This document shows positions 18,689-27,950 of a DNA stretch of 64,000 nucleotides, piece by piece. The position numbers and the translations under genes are program-made. Numbering within the stretch: the first letter of the stretch is position 1; each line of letters starts with the position of its first letter. The notes under the pieces were generated by a model, which searched no databases, was not told where the DNA came from, and saw only the letters and a list, made by a program, of their open reading frames with translations. The DNA comes from Pseudoalteromonas luteoviolacea NCIMB 1944 (GTDB lineage Bacteria > Pseudomonadota > Gammaproteobacteria > Enterobacterales > Alteromonadaceae): the NCBI RefSeq assembly GCF_001625565.1, contig NZ_AUXS01000013.1:62001-126000 (forward strand). Direction: 5' to 3'.

Positions 18689-20722
18689 ATGACGCGCAAC
18701 CTAGCAAATAGTTTTGCGAAAACATTAATTGGCGGTGCATTTTTAGGAGCTTCTATGCTCTCTCATGCTATCCCCATGCTCTATGATGTACGTTACAACC
18801 CAATTGCCTCGGGAGAGACTGAATTACAGTTGGTGTTCGATGAGCAGCTTGAAACCGAGCCTCAAGTACAAGTTTTGAGTGAACCAGCGCGATTGGAACT
18901 GTTTTTTGTCGGTGCGGAATTCGAAGAAAGCCTCAAGGAATTGGCAATTAACAAAGCTGGGATCCGAGCAATTAAAAGTAATATGGAGTCTGACGGCTTT
19001 AAAATTACTATCATGTTGGAAGAGCTAAAGTTATATAAGACAACGGTCAAAAATAACTTGGTGTATCTGCAGGTGTCAGATCAACCAATTCCAGACGAGA
19101 GTTCAGTTGAGCAAGCAAGTCAATATATTAATGGGATTCAGAGTATTGACTTTAAACGCACCTCAGAGGGGGCGGCACAGATCCTCGCATTTTTAGATTC
19201 GGCGCAAAGTGCAATAGATGTGCAACAAGTGGGTGATAAGATCATCGCTGATTTCCATCATATAAGTATTCCGGATGAACATTTATATGAGTTGGACGTA
19301 ACAGACTTTGGCACAGTCGTTGGTAAAATTGAAACGTTCCGAGAAGATACTAAAACGCGAATAGTGATTGAGCCAAATTCTGCGTTTAAATTCAACTATC
19401 AGCAGCTAGAAAATATTTTCACTTTGACAGTTGAGAAAGACAGTAATGAATTTCAATTTGGTGAAAGCAAATCCTATCAGGGACAGCCTATCACCTTAAA
19501 CTTTCAAGATATCCCGGTTCGCTCTGTGTTACAGATAATTGCGGATACCAATAATTTTAACTTGGTAACCAGTGACTCTGTATCGGGTAATATTACGTTG
19601 CGCTTAGATGGTGTTCCGTGGGATCAAGCGCTAGATGTGGTGTTACGGGTTAAAGGCCTTGATAAACGCATGGAAGGCTCTATCTTGATGGTTGCACCTT
19701 CTGAGGAGTTGAGTGCGCGAGAAGCAAAAGAGTTGCAAGCGAGAAAACAAGTAGAGGAACTAGAGCCTTTGTATACTGAATATATTCAGTTGAACTATGC
19801 AAAGGCACAAGAGTTTTCCGACTTGCTTAAAACTGACGTAAACTCAATTATCAGTTTACGTGGTAGCGTCTCTGTCGATGCGAGAACAAATACATTATTA
19901 ATTAAAGATACCGCACGTAGTATCGAAAGTATCAGGCGGATGGTTGAGAAACTCGATGTACCTGTCAAACAGGTACGTATTGAGTCTCGTATGGTGACCG
20001 TGACGGATAATATTCAAGAAGATTTGGGGATCCGTTGGGGATTTAGCGATCAGCAGGGCAATGATGCATTATCTGGTAATTTAACTGCTGCTGATTTACT
20101 GTCTGGCGGGACGATCCCGGGACTGGAAGATAGATTGAATGTGAATTTACCCGCGCCTGCTACTGCTGCGAGTGTTGGTATGCACATTGCCAAGCTGTCT
20201 GACGGCACGTTAATAGACTTAGAGTTGTCGGCACTTGAGCAAGAAAATAAAGGTGAAATCATTGCCACGCCGAGTATCACAACGGCCAACCAGAAAACGG
20301 CCCGAATAGAGCAAGGTACCGAGATCCCCTTTGTTGAAGCGTCCTCTAGTGGGGCAACGTCTGTTGAATTTAAAAAGGCCGTGTTAAGTTTGGAAGTAAC
20401 ACCGCAAATTACACCAGATAATAAAATTATTTTAGATTTAATTATCACTCAAGATACGCGAGGTGATACAGTACAAACCGCCAATGGTCCTGCTGTGGCA
20501 ATTAACACCCAACAAATCCAGACCCAAGTGTTGGTCGACAACGGCCAAACTGTTGTTCTGGGCGGTATTTACCAACAAGAAACAACAAATGCGGTGAGTA
20601 AAGTACCACTTCTTGGAGATGTGCCGTATCTTGGGGTGTTGTTTAGAAACACCAAAGAGATTAATGAAAAGAGAGAGTTATTGATTTTTGTCACGCCCAG
20701 AATTATGAATGACAATTTGTAA
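18689..20722 (+). CDS. pilQ: Type IV pilus secretin PilQ
   Basis: A 677-residue outer-membrane secretin with an N-terminal signal peptide. In order it has AMIN domains (residues about 30-240, peptidoglycan binding), an STN/N0 domain (ITLNFQDIPVRSVLQIIADT), an N1 domain, and the secretin barrel (VRIESRMVTVTDNIQEDLGI through VPLLGDVPYLGVLFRN and KRELLIFVTPRI). It forms the pore for the pilus fibre. It is the last gene of pilMNOPQ and is followed by a terminator. Confidence 0.96.
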   Translation: MTRNLANSFAKTLIGGAFLGASMLSHAIPMLYDVRYNPIASGETELQLVFDEQLETEPQVQVLSEPARLELFFVGAEFEESLKELAINKAGIRAIKSNMESDGFKITIMLEELKLYKTTVKNNLVYLQVSDQPIPDESSVEQASQYINGIQSIDFKRTSEGAAQILAFLDSAQSAIDVQQVGDKIIADFHHISIPDEHLYELDVTDFGTVVGKIETFREDTKTRIVIEPNSAFKFNYQQLENIFTLTVEKDSNEFQFGESKSYQGQPITLNFQDIPVRSVLQIIADTNNFNLVTSDSVSGNITLRLDGVPWDQALDVVLRVKGLDKRMEGSILMVAPSEELSAREAKELQARKQVEELEPLYTEYIQLNYAKAQEFSDLLKTDVNSIISLRGSVSVDARTNTLLIKDTARSIESIRRMVEKLDVPVKQVRIESRMVTVTDNIQEDLGIRWGFSDQQGNDALSGNLTAADLLSGGTIPGLEDRLNVNLPAPATAASVGMHIAKLSDGTLIDLELSALEQENKGEIIATPSITTANQKTARIEQGTEIPFVEASSSGATSVEFKKAVLSLEVTPQITPDNKIILDLIITQDTRGDTVQTANGPAVAINTQQIQTQVLVDNGQTVVLGGIYQQETTNAVSKVPLLGDVPYLGVLFRNTKEINEKRELLIFVTPRIMNDNL

Positions 20723-20741
20723 TGGTGACAAATTAACAAAT

Positions 20742-20766
20742 AAAGGCGGATTTTACGCCTTTTGAC
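20742..20766 (+). terminator. Terminator after pilQ
   Basis: A 7-bp stem (AAAGGCG / CGCCTTT) with a short T tract, 20 bases after the pilQ stop codon. Confidence 0.7.
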
Positions 20767-20796
20767 TTGAAATGTTGAATAGAATACTGAGATAAT

Positions 20797-20842
20797 CCCC
20801 TCCTTAATTTTGGGGCCAGGTCGTTAGGCGGGGTTTTATTTC
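20797..20842 (+). promoter_or_regulatory. aroK leader with competing C-run/G-run hairpins
   Basis: CCCC at 20797-20800 can pair with GGGG at 20812-20815 or with GGGG at 20830-20833; the second is followed by TTTTATTT. This looks like an attenuator or a second weak terminator ahead of aroK. It is a sequence-pattern reading only. Confidence 0.3.
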
Positions 20843-20873
20843 AAATTTTAGAGTTCGTTTGTACTAAATAGAT

Positions 20874-21392
20874 ATGGCTGAGAAACGTAATATATTTCTA
20901 GTAGGCCCTATGGGGGCTGGTAAAAGCACAATTGGTCGTCACATTGCCGATCAGTTACACCTTGAGTTTTTTGATTCGGATCAGGAAATAGAGCGCCGCA
21001 CGGGTGCTGATATTGCTTGGGTCTTTGATATCGAAGGAGAAGAAGGTTTTCGTAAGCGTGAAGAAACTGTAATTTCAGACTTAACTGAGAAGCAGGGTAT
21101 CGTACTGGCGACAGGCGGTGGTTCGGTGATCAGTAAAGAAGTGCGCAACAAACTGTCAGCTCGTGGGATTGTAGTATATTTAGAAACACCCATTGAAAAA
21201 CAAGTGGCTCGAACACAGCGAGATAAGCGCCGTCCTTTATTGCAGACTGGTGAAGACTCAAGAAAAATTTTAGAAGATTTGGCTGAGCAACGAAACCACT
21301 TATATAGCGAAGTGGCTGACATTGTTGTACGCACTGATGAGCAAAGTGCCAAAGTAGTAGCAAATCAAATTATCGATAAATTAGATTTTTAA
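20874..21392 (+). CDS. aroK: Shikimate kinase I
   Basis: A 172-residue kinase that phosphorylates shikimate. Walker A is [15 protein letters not shown]. Substrate-binding residues lie in [20 protein letters not shown] and [11 protein letters not shown], with the GGG loop in VLATGGGSV and the lid arginines in RDKRRPLL. It is first in the aroK-aroB-damX-dam unit. Confidence 0.96.
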   Translation: MAEKRNIFLVGPMGAGKSTIGRHIADQLHLEFFDSDQEIERRTGADIAWVFDIEGEEGFRKREETVISDLTEKQGIVLATGGGSVISKEVRNKLSARGIVVYLETPIEKQVARTQRDKRRPLLQTGEDSRKILEDLAEQRNHLYSEVADIVVRTDEQSAKVVANQIIDKLDF

Positions 21393-21420
21393 TTGCCAAT
21401 ATAAAAAGGAGGGTGTAGTG

Positions 21421-22491
21421 ATGCTTGAATTGAATGTGGATTTAAACGAGCGGAGCTATCCCATCTATATTGGAGAAAATCTACTATCGGACAAAGGGCG
21501 ATTAATTGAACACGTAGGTCAAAGTCGCCCTGTGATCATTAGCAATGAAACAGTTGCACCTCTTTATCTCGAAGTCATTGAATCTCAACTCAGCGACTTA
21601 TCTCCACTACACTTTGTTATTCCAGATGGCGAACAGTACAAATCCTTAGATTGGTTTGAGAAAATCTGCGCCTTCCTACTCGAAAATAACTGTGGCAGAG
21701 ATACTTGTTTAATCGCTTTAGGCGGCGGTGTTATCGGAGATTTAACTGGGTTTGTTGCGTCAGCATACCAACGTGGTGTGCCATTCATTCAGATACCAAC
21801 AACATTACTTTCTCAGGTAGATTCATCTGTGGGTGGTAAAACGGCAGTTAATCACCCTCTTGGGAAAAACATGATTGGTGCGTTTTATCAACCTAAAGCC
21901 GTTTTTATCGATACCAACTCGTTAAATACTTTGCCCGCACGGGAGTTTTCTGCCGGCATGGCTGAGGTGATAAAATATGGTCTTATCTATGATGCTGATT
22001 TTCTAACAAAGTTAGAAAGTGATGCGACCCAATTAAAATCGCTCAATACTGAGAGCCTTAATCAAATTATTTATCGCTGCTGTGAAATCAAAGCAGAAAT
22101 TGTTGCTAAAGATGAAAAAGAAGCGGGTTTGCGTGCATTGCTTAATTTGGGACACACCTTTGGCCACGCTATAGAGGCGCAAATGGGTTATGGCAATTGG
22201 CTGCATGGTGAAGCGGTTGCGGCGGGCATTGCACTGGCCATGGAGCTTGGGCAACAGCGAGGTGACATTAACAAAGCAGAAGTAACACGTGTTCGCAACT
22301 TGCTGGCTCAATATGATTTGCCAACTTCACCCCCAACAGAAATGACGTCTGAGCAGTTTATTCACCATATGCGCAAAGACAAGAAAAATAAAAAAGGTAA
22401 AATCAGATTTATAGTACCAACTTCGCTAGGTGTATGTGAGCTGGTAGATGACGTGTCTGATGCTAATGTAGGTCATTTAATAGGGCAGTAA
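21421..22491 (+). CDS. aroB: 3-dehydroquinate synthase
   Basis: A 356-residue NAD- and zinc-dependent enzyme, second step of the shikimate pathway. The NAD-binding segment is LGGGVIGDLTGFVASAYQRG; active-site residues lie in IPTTLLSQVDSSVGGKT, and the metal histidines in LNLGHTFGHAIE and NWLHGEAVAAG. AAGGAGGG ends 8 bases before the ATG at 21421; a GTG immediately before it is a less likely start. It overlaps damX by one base (TAATG). Confidence 0.96.
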   Translation: MLELNVDLNERSYPIYIGENLLSDKGRLIEHVGQSRPVIISNETVAPLYLEVIESQLSDLSPLHFVIPDGEQYKSLDWFEKICAFLLENNCGRDTCLIALGGGVIGDLTGFVASAYQRGVPFIQIPTTLLSQVDSSVGGKTAVNHPLGKNMIGAFYQPKAVFIDTNSLNTLPAREFSAGMAEVIKYGLIYDADFLTKLESDATQLKSLNTESLNQIIYRCCEIKAEIVAKDEKEAGLRALLNLGHTFGHAIEAQMGYGNWLHGEAVAAGIALAMELGQQRGDINKAEVTRVRNLLAQYDLPTSPPTEMTSEQFIHHMRKDKKNKKGKIRFIVPTSLGVCELVDDVSDANVGHLIGQ

Positions 22492-23927
22492 TGCAGTCTC
22501 AAATATTGCCAAGCCGTTCTGCCTTGGTCGATAGAATTGCAATGCAATTTGAATATGGGCAGAGCTTAATTTGTCTGGTCGGCAATTCAGGCTTGGGTAA
22601 AAGCTATTTGGCTGAAAGCTTTATAACAGATAAATACAGTGATTTTTCGAAAGCCTTTATTCAATTAAGTGCACACACCAAAGATGTCGATATTGTTCGA
22701 CAGCTGATGGAGCACACTTTTCGAGCGCCTCTGGTAGATCAAAAACTTTCACTGACGGAAAATTTTTTCGTTTTAAACAGCGAGCAACCAGCAGAGCCGT
22801 GTTTATGGGTACTTGATGGTGCAAGACACCTCAGTGATGAACTGATCCAGGAGCTGCAAAATCTCGCAGTAAGAGCGCCAAACACCCTTTACATATTAGT
22901 CACTGCACAAGCACCCAATATGTTGCCGAATGCATTGGATATTCATTTGGAGCCGCTGTCGCATGCTGAATCCAAGCAATTGATGAAAATGTTTTTTACG
23001 CAGTTGCCGCCTGATGATGATCCTATATTTAAAACATTCTTAACCGAAGCTCGGGGCAACCCAAGTGTACTGCTTGATTGGCAACAAGAAGAGCAGCAGC
23101 TTGATTTAAGAGCGGGTTTGCAGCCAAGGTTGAAACAAAAGCACTTTTTTATTGCTGCCTTTTCACTGATCCTCACTTTGTGTTTGGTAGCTGCTTTGTA
23201 CAATAAGCAGTTACTTGATCTATTAGGAACAAAGCAAGAAATAGCGAAGCAACAGACCGCTATTTTATCTGAGCCGACTGTGCTTGAGGCAGAGCATGTG
23301 CTTGAAGCAAAGCAAGTGCAACCAGAAGTTGAGGCGGTATCTAAGTCTGCTCGAAGCGAACTTGAGGTACAAAATAAGCCAGAGCAAGAACAAGTCTCAG
23401 CTGTATTGAATGCATTGTTATCAGCGCCGTCGAGCAGTGTAACTAATAGTGAAGTGGCAGTCGATACTATGCAGCGCAGTGAAACTAGTGCCACAGAGCT
23501 CGGTCCTGAACTTGGCGAGCAAGATGTAGCGCAAGTTGTTACAGCATTACAGCCGAACAAACGCGCAGAGACTCAAACAGAAGCAAGCGCTCAAGTAGTG
23601 TCTGAAAATACCGATCACAGAGTAGATATATCTCATGATAATCAGTGGTTTTTATTAAGATCTGATACGGAGTGGAGCATTCAGTTGTTGGCTGTGACGG
23701 AAAGAAAAGTGGCCGATGATTTCATTGCTAAACATGCTTTGCCTAACATTAAAGTGGCTGAAGTGAACAAAAATGGCAAGGTTTGGTGGTTTGTTACTTT
23801 GGCACCTTTTGCTCAGCTAGATGACGCTAAATTGGCTCGAGGTAATTTAAATGCTGAATTATTGGCTGCTAAGCCCTTTTTTAAACGGATCTCCCAAATA
23901 AAGCAGCAAATCCAACAGTCACAGTAA
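22491..23927 (+). CDS. damX: DamX-like cell-division protein, AAA ATPase and SPOR domains
   Basis: A 478-residue protein. The N-terminal half is an AAA-type ATPase with Walker A GNSGLGKSYL and Walker B-like LWVLDGARH. A membrane helix follows (HFFIAAFSLILTLCLVAALY, about 220). A long acidic, low-complexity linker (about 250-375) leads to a C-terminal SPOR domain beginning WSIQLLAVTERKVADDFIAK. DamX localises to the septum through its SPOR domain in E. coli. Position between aroB and dam is diagnostic. Confidence 0.9.
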   Translation: MQSQILPSRSALVDRIAMQFEYGQSLICLVGNSGLGKSYLAESFITDKYSDFSKAFIQLSAHTKDVDIVRQLMEHTFRAPLVDQKLSLTENFFVLNSEQPAEPCLWVLDGARHLSDELIQELQNLAVRAPNTLYILVTAQAPNMLPNALDIHLEPLSHAESKQLMKMFFTQLPPDDDPIFKTFLTEARGNPSVLLDWQQEEQQLDLRAGLQPRLKQKHFFIAAFSLILTLCLVAALYNKQLLDLLGTKQEIAKQQTAILSEPTVLEAEHVLEAKQVQPEVEAVSKSARSELEVQNKPEQEQVSAVLNALLSAPSSSVTNSEVAVDTMQRSETSATELGPELGEQDVAQVVTALQPNKRAETQTEASAQVVSENTDHRVDISHDNQWFLLRSDTEWSIQLLAVTERKVADDFIAKHALPNIKVAEVNKNGKVWWFVTLAPFAQLDDAKLARGNLNAELLAAKPFFKRISQIKQQIQQSQ

Positions 23928-23965
23928 AAAAAATAGTGTAAAATCCCGCTACTTTTGAGTAATTA

Positions 23966-23973
23966 GATCGATC
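23966..23973 (+). promoter_or_regulatory. Two adjacent GATC sites abutting the dam start codon
   Basis: GATCGATC occupies the 8 bases directly before the dam ATG, where a Shine-Dalgarno sequence would normally be. No other ribosome-binding motif is visible. Both are Dam target sites. Confidence 0.5.
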
Positions 23974-24819
23974 ATGCAGAAAAAAACCAGAGCCTTTCTT
24001 AAATGGGCAGGCGGAAAATATAGTTTAGTGGAAGAGATCACTAAACGATTGCGCAGTGCAAACAGTGAGGCAGAAACTTTGGTTGAGCCTTTTGTGGGTG
24101 CTGGCTCTGTGTTTTTAAATAGCGATTTTAAGCGTTATGTGTTGAATGACATCAATGCCGATTTAATTAACTTGTATAAAGAAATTCAGCGTGCACCGGA
24201 TGAGTTTATCGCAGATGCGAAAAAGTTATTTGTTGAGCAAAATAACTGTGCGGATGCTTACTATGAATATCGTCAGCAATTTAACGAGTGCGTTGATGTT
24301 TATGAACGGGCCATTTTGTTTCTTTATATGAATCGCCATGGCTATAACGGGCTGTGTCGATATAATTTAAAGGGGATATTCAATGTGCCCTTTGGTAAGT
24401 ACAAAAAGCCCTATTTTCCAGAAAATGAGTTATACCATTTTGCCGAGAAGGCCCAAAATGCAACCTTCACCTGTTTAAGCTATGAACAAGTGTTTAAACA
24501 GTTACCTAAAAACTCAGTGATTTACTGTGATCCTCCCTATGTACCTCTGAGCAAAACAGCCTCTTTTACAAGCTATGCCAAGGGTGGATTTAACCTTGAT
24601 GATCAAGCCCAGCTGGCAAATCTAGCTGAGCGTGCCGCATTTGATAACAACAAACCTGTACTTATCTCAAATCATGAAACTGTATGGACGAGAAAAATAT
24701 ACAGTGAGGCGCATTTGGATGTAATTCAAGTAAAAAGGACAATCAGTCCAAAAGGGAATGGGCGCAATAAAGTCAATGAACTGATGGCGCTGTATAGCGC
24801 ACATTCATCACGTAATTAA
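23974..24819 (+). CDS. dam: DNA adenine methylase (GATC)
   Basis: A 281-residue alpha-class N6-adenine methyltransferase. The AdoMet-binding motif is FLKWAGGKYSLVEEI near the start, with VEPFVGAGSVFLNSD following, and the catalytic DPPY lies in VIYCDPPYVPLSK. It methylates GATC for mismatch repair and replication timing. It is downstream of damX by 46 bases and converges with a small membrane-protein gene, overlapping it by 4 bases. Confidence 0.96.
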   Translation: MQKKTRAFLKWAGGKYSLVEEITKRLRSANSEAETLVEPFVGAGSVFLNSDFKRYVLNDINADLINLYKEIQRAPDEFIADAKKLFVEQNNCADAYYEYRQQFNECVDVYERAILFLYMNRHGYNGLCRYNLKGIFNVPFGKYKKPYFPENELYHFAEKAQNATFTCLSYEQVFKQLPKNSVIYCDPPYVPLSKTASFTSYAKGGFNLDDQAQLANLAERAAFDNNKPVLISNHETVWTRKIYSEAHLDVIQVKRTISPKGNGRNKVNELMALYSAHSSRN

Positions 24820-25013
24820 TGATTTTGTGCGGTAGCAATAACACCATCAACAAGAAAAATTAAGCTAACAACGAAGATGACTACGAAAAGGGTTGCGATG
24901 ACGGCGTATGGCCAAAAGTGACTACTTTTGAAGTCGCGGTGGTATTTTTTGCTGCTCTGTACGCCAAACATAGCAGCGAGGACGCTCTGAAAGATGCTTA
25001 AGAAAACCATCAT
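24816..25013 (-). CDS. DUF2970 family small membrane protein
   Basis: A 65-residue protein with an N-terminal amphipathic part (FLSIFQSVLAAMFGVQSSKK), a charged loop (YHRDFKSS) and one membrane helix (YAVIATLFVVIFVVSLIFLV). The FGVQSSKKYHRDF segment matches what I know of DUF2970. Function is unknown. AAGGA lies 6 bases before the ATG. Its stop overlaps the convergent dam gene. Confidence 0.75.
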   Translation of the reverse strand: MMVFLSIFQSVLAAMFGVQSSKKYHRDFKSSHFWPYAVIATLFVVIFVVSLIFLVDGVIATAQNH

Positions 25014-25035
25014 GATGCGTCCTTTATGCTGTCAA

Positions 25036-25329
25036 TTAAATTTTAGAAATGCTCGAACTGTCTTGTTGGTCATCAGAGCCAATTAAAAGCTCTAATAAAT
25101 CTAGGTAGTGAAACTGTGCATTGCTGCTACCACCAGTTAACCACGCATACCAACTTGTATGTGCTTCGCGTTTGCAGTGCTGTTCATTATAATTGTAAGT
25201 TGAGTCGACACACTCACACTGACTAAACTGAGCCGTTTCAATATCGTTATCTCCAAATGAAAATACACCTACCGAAACCACAGCTGCGATTGCCAACAAT
25301 ACTGTCCGTGTTTGAAGCCATGTTACCAT
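25036..25329 (-). CDS. Hypothetical exported or membrane-anchored small protein
   Basis: About 97 residues, starting at the second of two near ATGs because GAGGGG is correctly spaced (6 bases) only from that one. The N-terminus has a hydrophobic segment (TVLLAIAAVVSVGVFSFG) that could be a signal peptide or anchor. The remainder carries three Cys (CECVD and HCKR), a WYAWLTGGSSN segment and an acidic C-terminus. I recognise no family. It lies 22 bases upstream of the DUF2970 gene on the same strand, so they are probably cotranscribed. Confidence 0.6.
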   Translation of the reverse strand: MVTWLQTRTVLLAIAAVVSVGVFSFGDNDIETAQFSQCECVDSTYNYNEQHCKREAHTSWYAWLTGGSSNAQFHYLDLLELLIGSDDQQDSSSISKI

Positions 25330-25427
25330 AACCATCCCCTCAGCGATTAGCTATCCTTAAATAGTACACTATGGATATTTATTAAACAATCGATTTATCT
25401 CTTTTCTCTGTAAGTTGCTCGCAAATT

Positions 25428-25501
25428 GGCAATTGCTTGCCCGTGTATTTCCGGGCAATTTAAGTTAAAGTAGCGGCGGAAGCTAACTTTAAGGGGAACT
25501 C
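25428..25501 (+). promoter_or_regulatory. Structured leader of rpe-gph-trpS
   Basis: GGCAA (25428-25432) can pair with TTGCC (25437-25441), while TTGCCCG (25437-25443) pairs perfectly with CGGGCAA (25452-25458); the two hairpins exclude each other. Further on, TTAAAGT-AGC can pair with GCTAACTTTAA (25482-25492), covering the first bases of the Shine-Dalgarno sequence AAGGGG. The arrangement suggests a regulated leader; no ligand is apparent. Confidence 0.35.
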
Positions 25502-26191
25502 ATGTCTTCAGTAAATGCACAACCTGAATTTCTAATTGCACCATCTATTTTGTCAGCCGACTTCGCACGTCTAGGTAGCGATGTTGAAAAAGTAATTAAT
25601 GCAGGTGCAGACGTCGTGCATTTTGATGTGATGGATAATCACTATGTACCAAATCTGACATTTGGGCCAATGATCTGTGAGGCACTAAGAAATTATGGTA
25701 TTACAGCGCCAATTGACGTGCATTTAATGATTAAACCGGTAGATGCGTTGATCCCAAGCTTTGCCAAAGCAGGTGCTGACATCATTACATTTCACCCAGA
25801 GGCGAGTGAACATGTTGATCGCAGTCTTGCTTTGATCAAAGAGCAGGGGTGTGAGGCAGGCTTGGTACTTAATCCTGCTACGTCATTACATTGCCTTGAC
25901 TATGTTATGGACAAAGTTGATCAAATATTACTGATGTCAGTGAACCCAGGTTTTGGTGGGCAAAGCTTTATTCCCAATACACTCGATAAACTAAAACAAG
26001 TAAGAGAGCGTATCGAAGCATCAGGTAAAAAAATTCGCTTAGAGGTCGATGGCGGTGTGAAGGTAGACAATATTGCGCAAATTGCAGCAGCTGGCGCAGA
26101 TATGTTTGTGGCGGGTTCAGCTATCTTTAATCAACCTGACTATAAATCGGTTATTGATGCAATGCGTCAAGAGCTCGCTAAGGTACGCTAA
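25502..26191 (+). CDS. rpe: Ribulose-phosphate 3-epimerase
   Basis: A 229-residue TIM-barrel enzyme that interconverts ribulose 5-phosphate and xylulose 5-phosphate. Motifs: [34 protein letters not shown] (metal and catalytic Asp), [14 protein letters not shown], and [18 protein letters not shown] precedes the ATG. It overlaps gph by one base (TAATG). Confidence 0.97.
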   Translation: MSSVNAQPEFLIAPSILSADFARLGSDVEKVINAGADVVHFDVMDNHYVPNLTFGPMICEALRNYGITAPIDVHLMIKPVDALIPSFAKAGADIITFHPEASEHVDRSLALIKEQGCEAGLVLNPATSLHCLDYVMDKVDQILLMSVNPGFGGQSFIPNTLDKLKQVRERIEASGKKIRLEVDGGVKVDNIAQIAAAGADMFVAGSAIFNQPDYKSVIDAMRQELAKVR

Positions 26192-26859
26192 TGAATATCG
26201 AAGGGATTTTATTCGATCTTGATGGCACCTTAGTCAACAGTATTCAAGATATGCACTTAGCGCTCAATTTGGCGCTATCAGATGTTGCTTTTCCTGTTGT
26301 TTCACAAATGCAGGTACAACAATGGGTTGGAAATGGCATAGACAAGCTCGTCCAGCGTGGACTGAGCTGTGATAGTGAGATTAACCCTGATCTCTCAGCG
26401 ACGCTTGTCAAACAAGCAACAGAGAGATTTAAATCACACTACCAAGAGTTAGTCGGTGAGTATGCCGAGCTTTACCCCGGTGTAGAATTAGGCCTATATG
26501 AACTCGGGAGTGTACCAAAAGCATTAGTGACGAACAAAGATAGAGTATTTACATTACAACTTTTGCAAAAACTTAACATTACCAAGCATTTTGATGTTAT
26601 CGTATGTGGTGATGATGGAAACAAGAAACCAGATCCTCAATTGCTTGAGAAAGCGTGTGAACAACTCGGTGTGAGCGCTTCTCAAGCCATTATGATAGGT
26701 GATTCCAAAAGTGATATTTTAGCGGCACACAGTGCGGATATGCCTGTGATCGCTTTGAACTATGGGTATAATCAGGGGGAAGCACTCTCGCAATTTAATC
26801 CACAGTACCTCTGTGAGCAGTTCTCAGATATAATTCCCATTTTAACAAACCATAATTGA
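26191..26859 (+). CDS. gph: Phosphoglycolate phosphatase
   Basis: A 222-residue HAD phosphatase. Motif I is GILFDLDGTLVNS, motif II/III are KALVTNKDR and KKPDPQLLEKAC, motif IV is IMIGDSKSDILAAHSA. It removes the phosphate of 2-phosphoglycolate formed during DNA repair or by oxygenase reactions. Its position between rpe and trpS supports the specific assignment within a broad family. Confidence 0.92.
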   Translation: MNIEGILFDLDGTLVNSIQDMHLALNLALSDVAFPVVSQMQVQQWVGNGIDKLVQRGLSCDSEINPDLSATLVKQATERFKSHYQELVGEYAELYPGVELGLYELGSVPKALVTNKDRVFTLQLLQKLNITKHFDVIVCGDDGNKKPDPQLLEKACEQLGVSASQAIMIGDSKSDILAAHSADMPVIALNYGYNQGEALSQFNPQYLCEQFSDIIPILTNHN

Positions 26860-26873
26860 GATAAAGGAACAAG

Positions 26874-27878
26874 ATGACAAAACCAGTAGTATTAAGTGGC
26901 ATTCAGCCAACCGGTGGTATGACAATAGGCAATTACGTAGGTGCCATAAACCAGTGGCTTAAGCTACAAGAAGATCACGATTGTTTCTTTATGTTAGTTG
27001 ATCTTCACGCCATTACTGTGCGCCAAGACCCTGCCGCTTTGCGCGAGCGTGTATTAGATGGCATTGCTATGTACACAGCATGTGGTATCGACCCTGAGAA
27101 GTCGGCACTCTTTGTTCAGTCTCAAGTACCTGAACATGCGCAGTTAGGCTGGGTACTAAACTGCTATGCACAAATGGGTGAATTGAATCGCATGACCCAA
27201 TTCAAAGATAAGTCGTCGAAGCATGCGAATAATGTCAACGTCGGTTTATTCTCATACCCAGTGTTACAAGCTGCCGATATTTTATTGTATCAAGCAGATC
27301 AAGTACCAGTGGGTGAGGATCAGAAGCAACACCTAGAGCTCACACGTGACATAGCGACGCGTTTCAACAATATTTATGGTGATGTATTCAAAGTACCAGA
27401 GCCGTACATTCCTGAGCTAGGCGCGCGCGTAATGAGCTTGCAAGATCCGTTGAAAAAGATGTCAAAGTCTGATGACAATCCAAATGCGTTTGTCTTGCTA
27501 TTAGACGAACCAAAAAAGATTGAGAAAAAACTCAAAAAAGCCGTGACGGACTCGGACGAACAGGCGCGTATTTATTTTGACCGACAAGAGAAACCGGGTG
27601 TATCTAATCTGCTAACTTTACTGTCAGTTGCAACGGGCCGTTCAGTAGAAGCACTTGTGCCAGAATACGAAGATAAAATGTATGGCCATTTGAAAAAGGA
27701 TACGGCTGCTGCTGTGGTTGAAATGTTAACGCCAATCCAAGAGCGCTTTAAAGAAATTAGAGCTGATCAGGCGCTTCTTGACAATATTATGCGCAGTGGT
27801 GCAGAAAAAGCAGGTGAACGCGCCGAAAAAACACTGAAATCGGTTTATGACGCATTAGGGTTTATTCCTCGCCCATAG
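26874..27878 (+). CDS. trpS: Tryptophan--tRNA ligase
   Basis: A 334-residue class I aminoacyl-tRNA synthetase. The HIGH-like signature is in [20 protein letters not shown], and KMSKS is in [16 protein letters not shown]. Length and spacing fit TrpS. AAGGAAC precedes the ATG. It is the last gene of the rpe-gph-trpS unit. Confidence 0.97.
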   Translation: MTKPVVLSGIQPTGGMTIGNYVGAINQWLKLQEDHDCFFMLVDLHAITVRQDPAALRERVLDGIAMYTACGIDPEKSALFVQSQVPEHAQLGWVLNCYAQMGELNRMTQFKDKSSKHANNVNVGLFSYPVLQAADILLYQADQVPVGEDQKQHLELTRDIATRFNNIYGDVFKVPEPYIPELGARVMSLQDPLKKMSKSDDNPNAFVLLLDEPKKIEKKLKKAVTDSDEQARIYFDRQEKPGVSNLLTLLSVATGRSVEALVPEYEDKMYGHLKKDTAAAVVEMLTPIQERFKEIRADQALLDNIMRSGAEKAGERAEKTLKSVYDALGFIPRP

Positions 27879-27897
27879 CTTACCGAGTGTAAATGAC

Positions 27898-27931
27898 AAA
27901 AAAGCCAACGTGTGCACACGTTGGCTTTTTT
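27898..27931. terminator. Bidirectional terminator after trpS
   Basis: A perfect 24-bp palindrome with centre GTGTG-CACAC (27903-27926) is flanked by A and T runs, giving a terminator in both directions. It serves trpS and the minus-strand small peptide gene. Confidence 0.93.
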
Positions 27932-27939
27932 ACTTTTAA

Positions 27940-27949
27940 GGGGGGGGGG
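27940..27949. repeat. Homopolymeric G10 tract
   Basis: Ten consecutive G residues lie between the trpS terminator and the stop codon of the small peptide gene. It is the longest G run noticed in the window and is non-coding, so slippage there would not alter the peptide. Confidence 0.9.
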
Positions 27950-27950
27950 C

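Noticed and set aside
22943..23560. Minus-strand open frame of 205 codons inside damX
   Set aside because: Its Ser/Cys/Thr-rich composition mirrors the low-complexity damX linker; damX is clearly the real gene.
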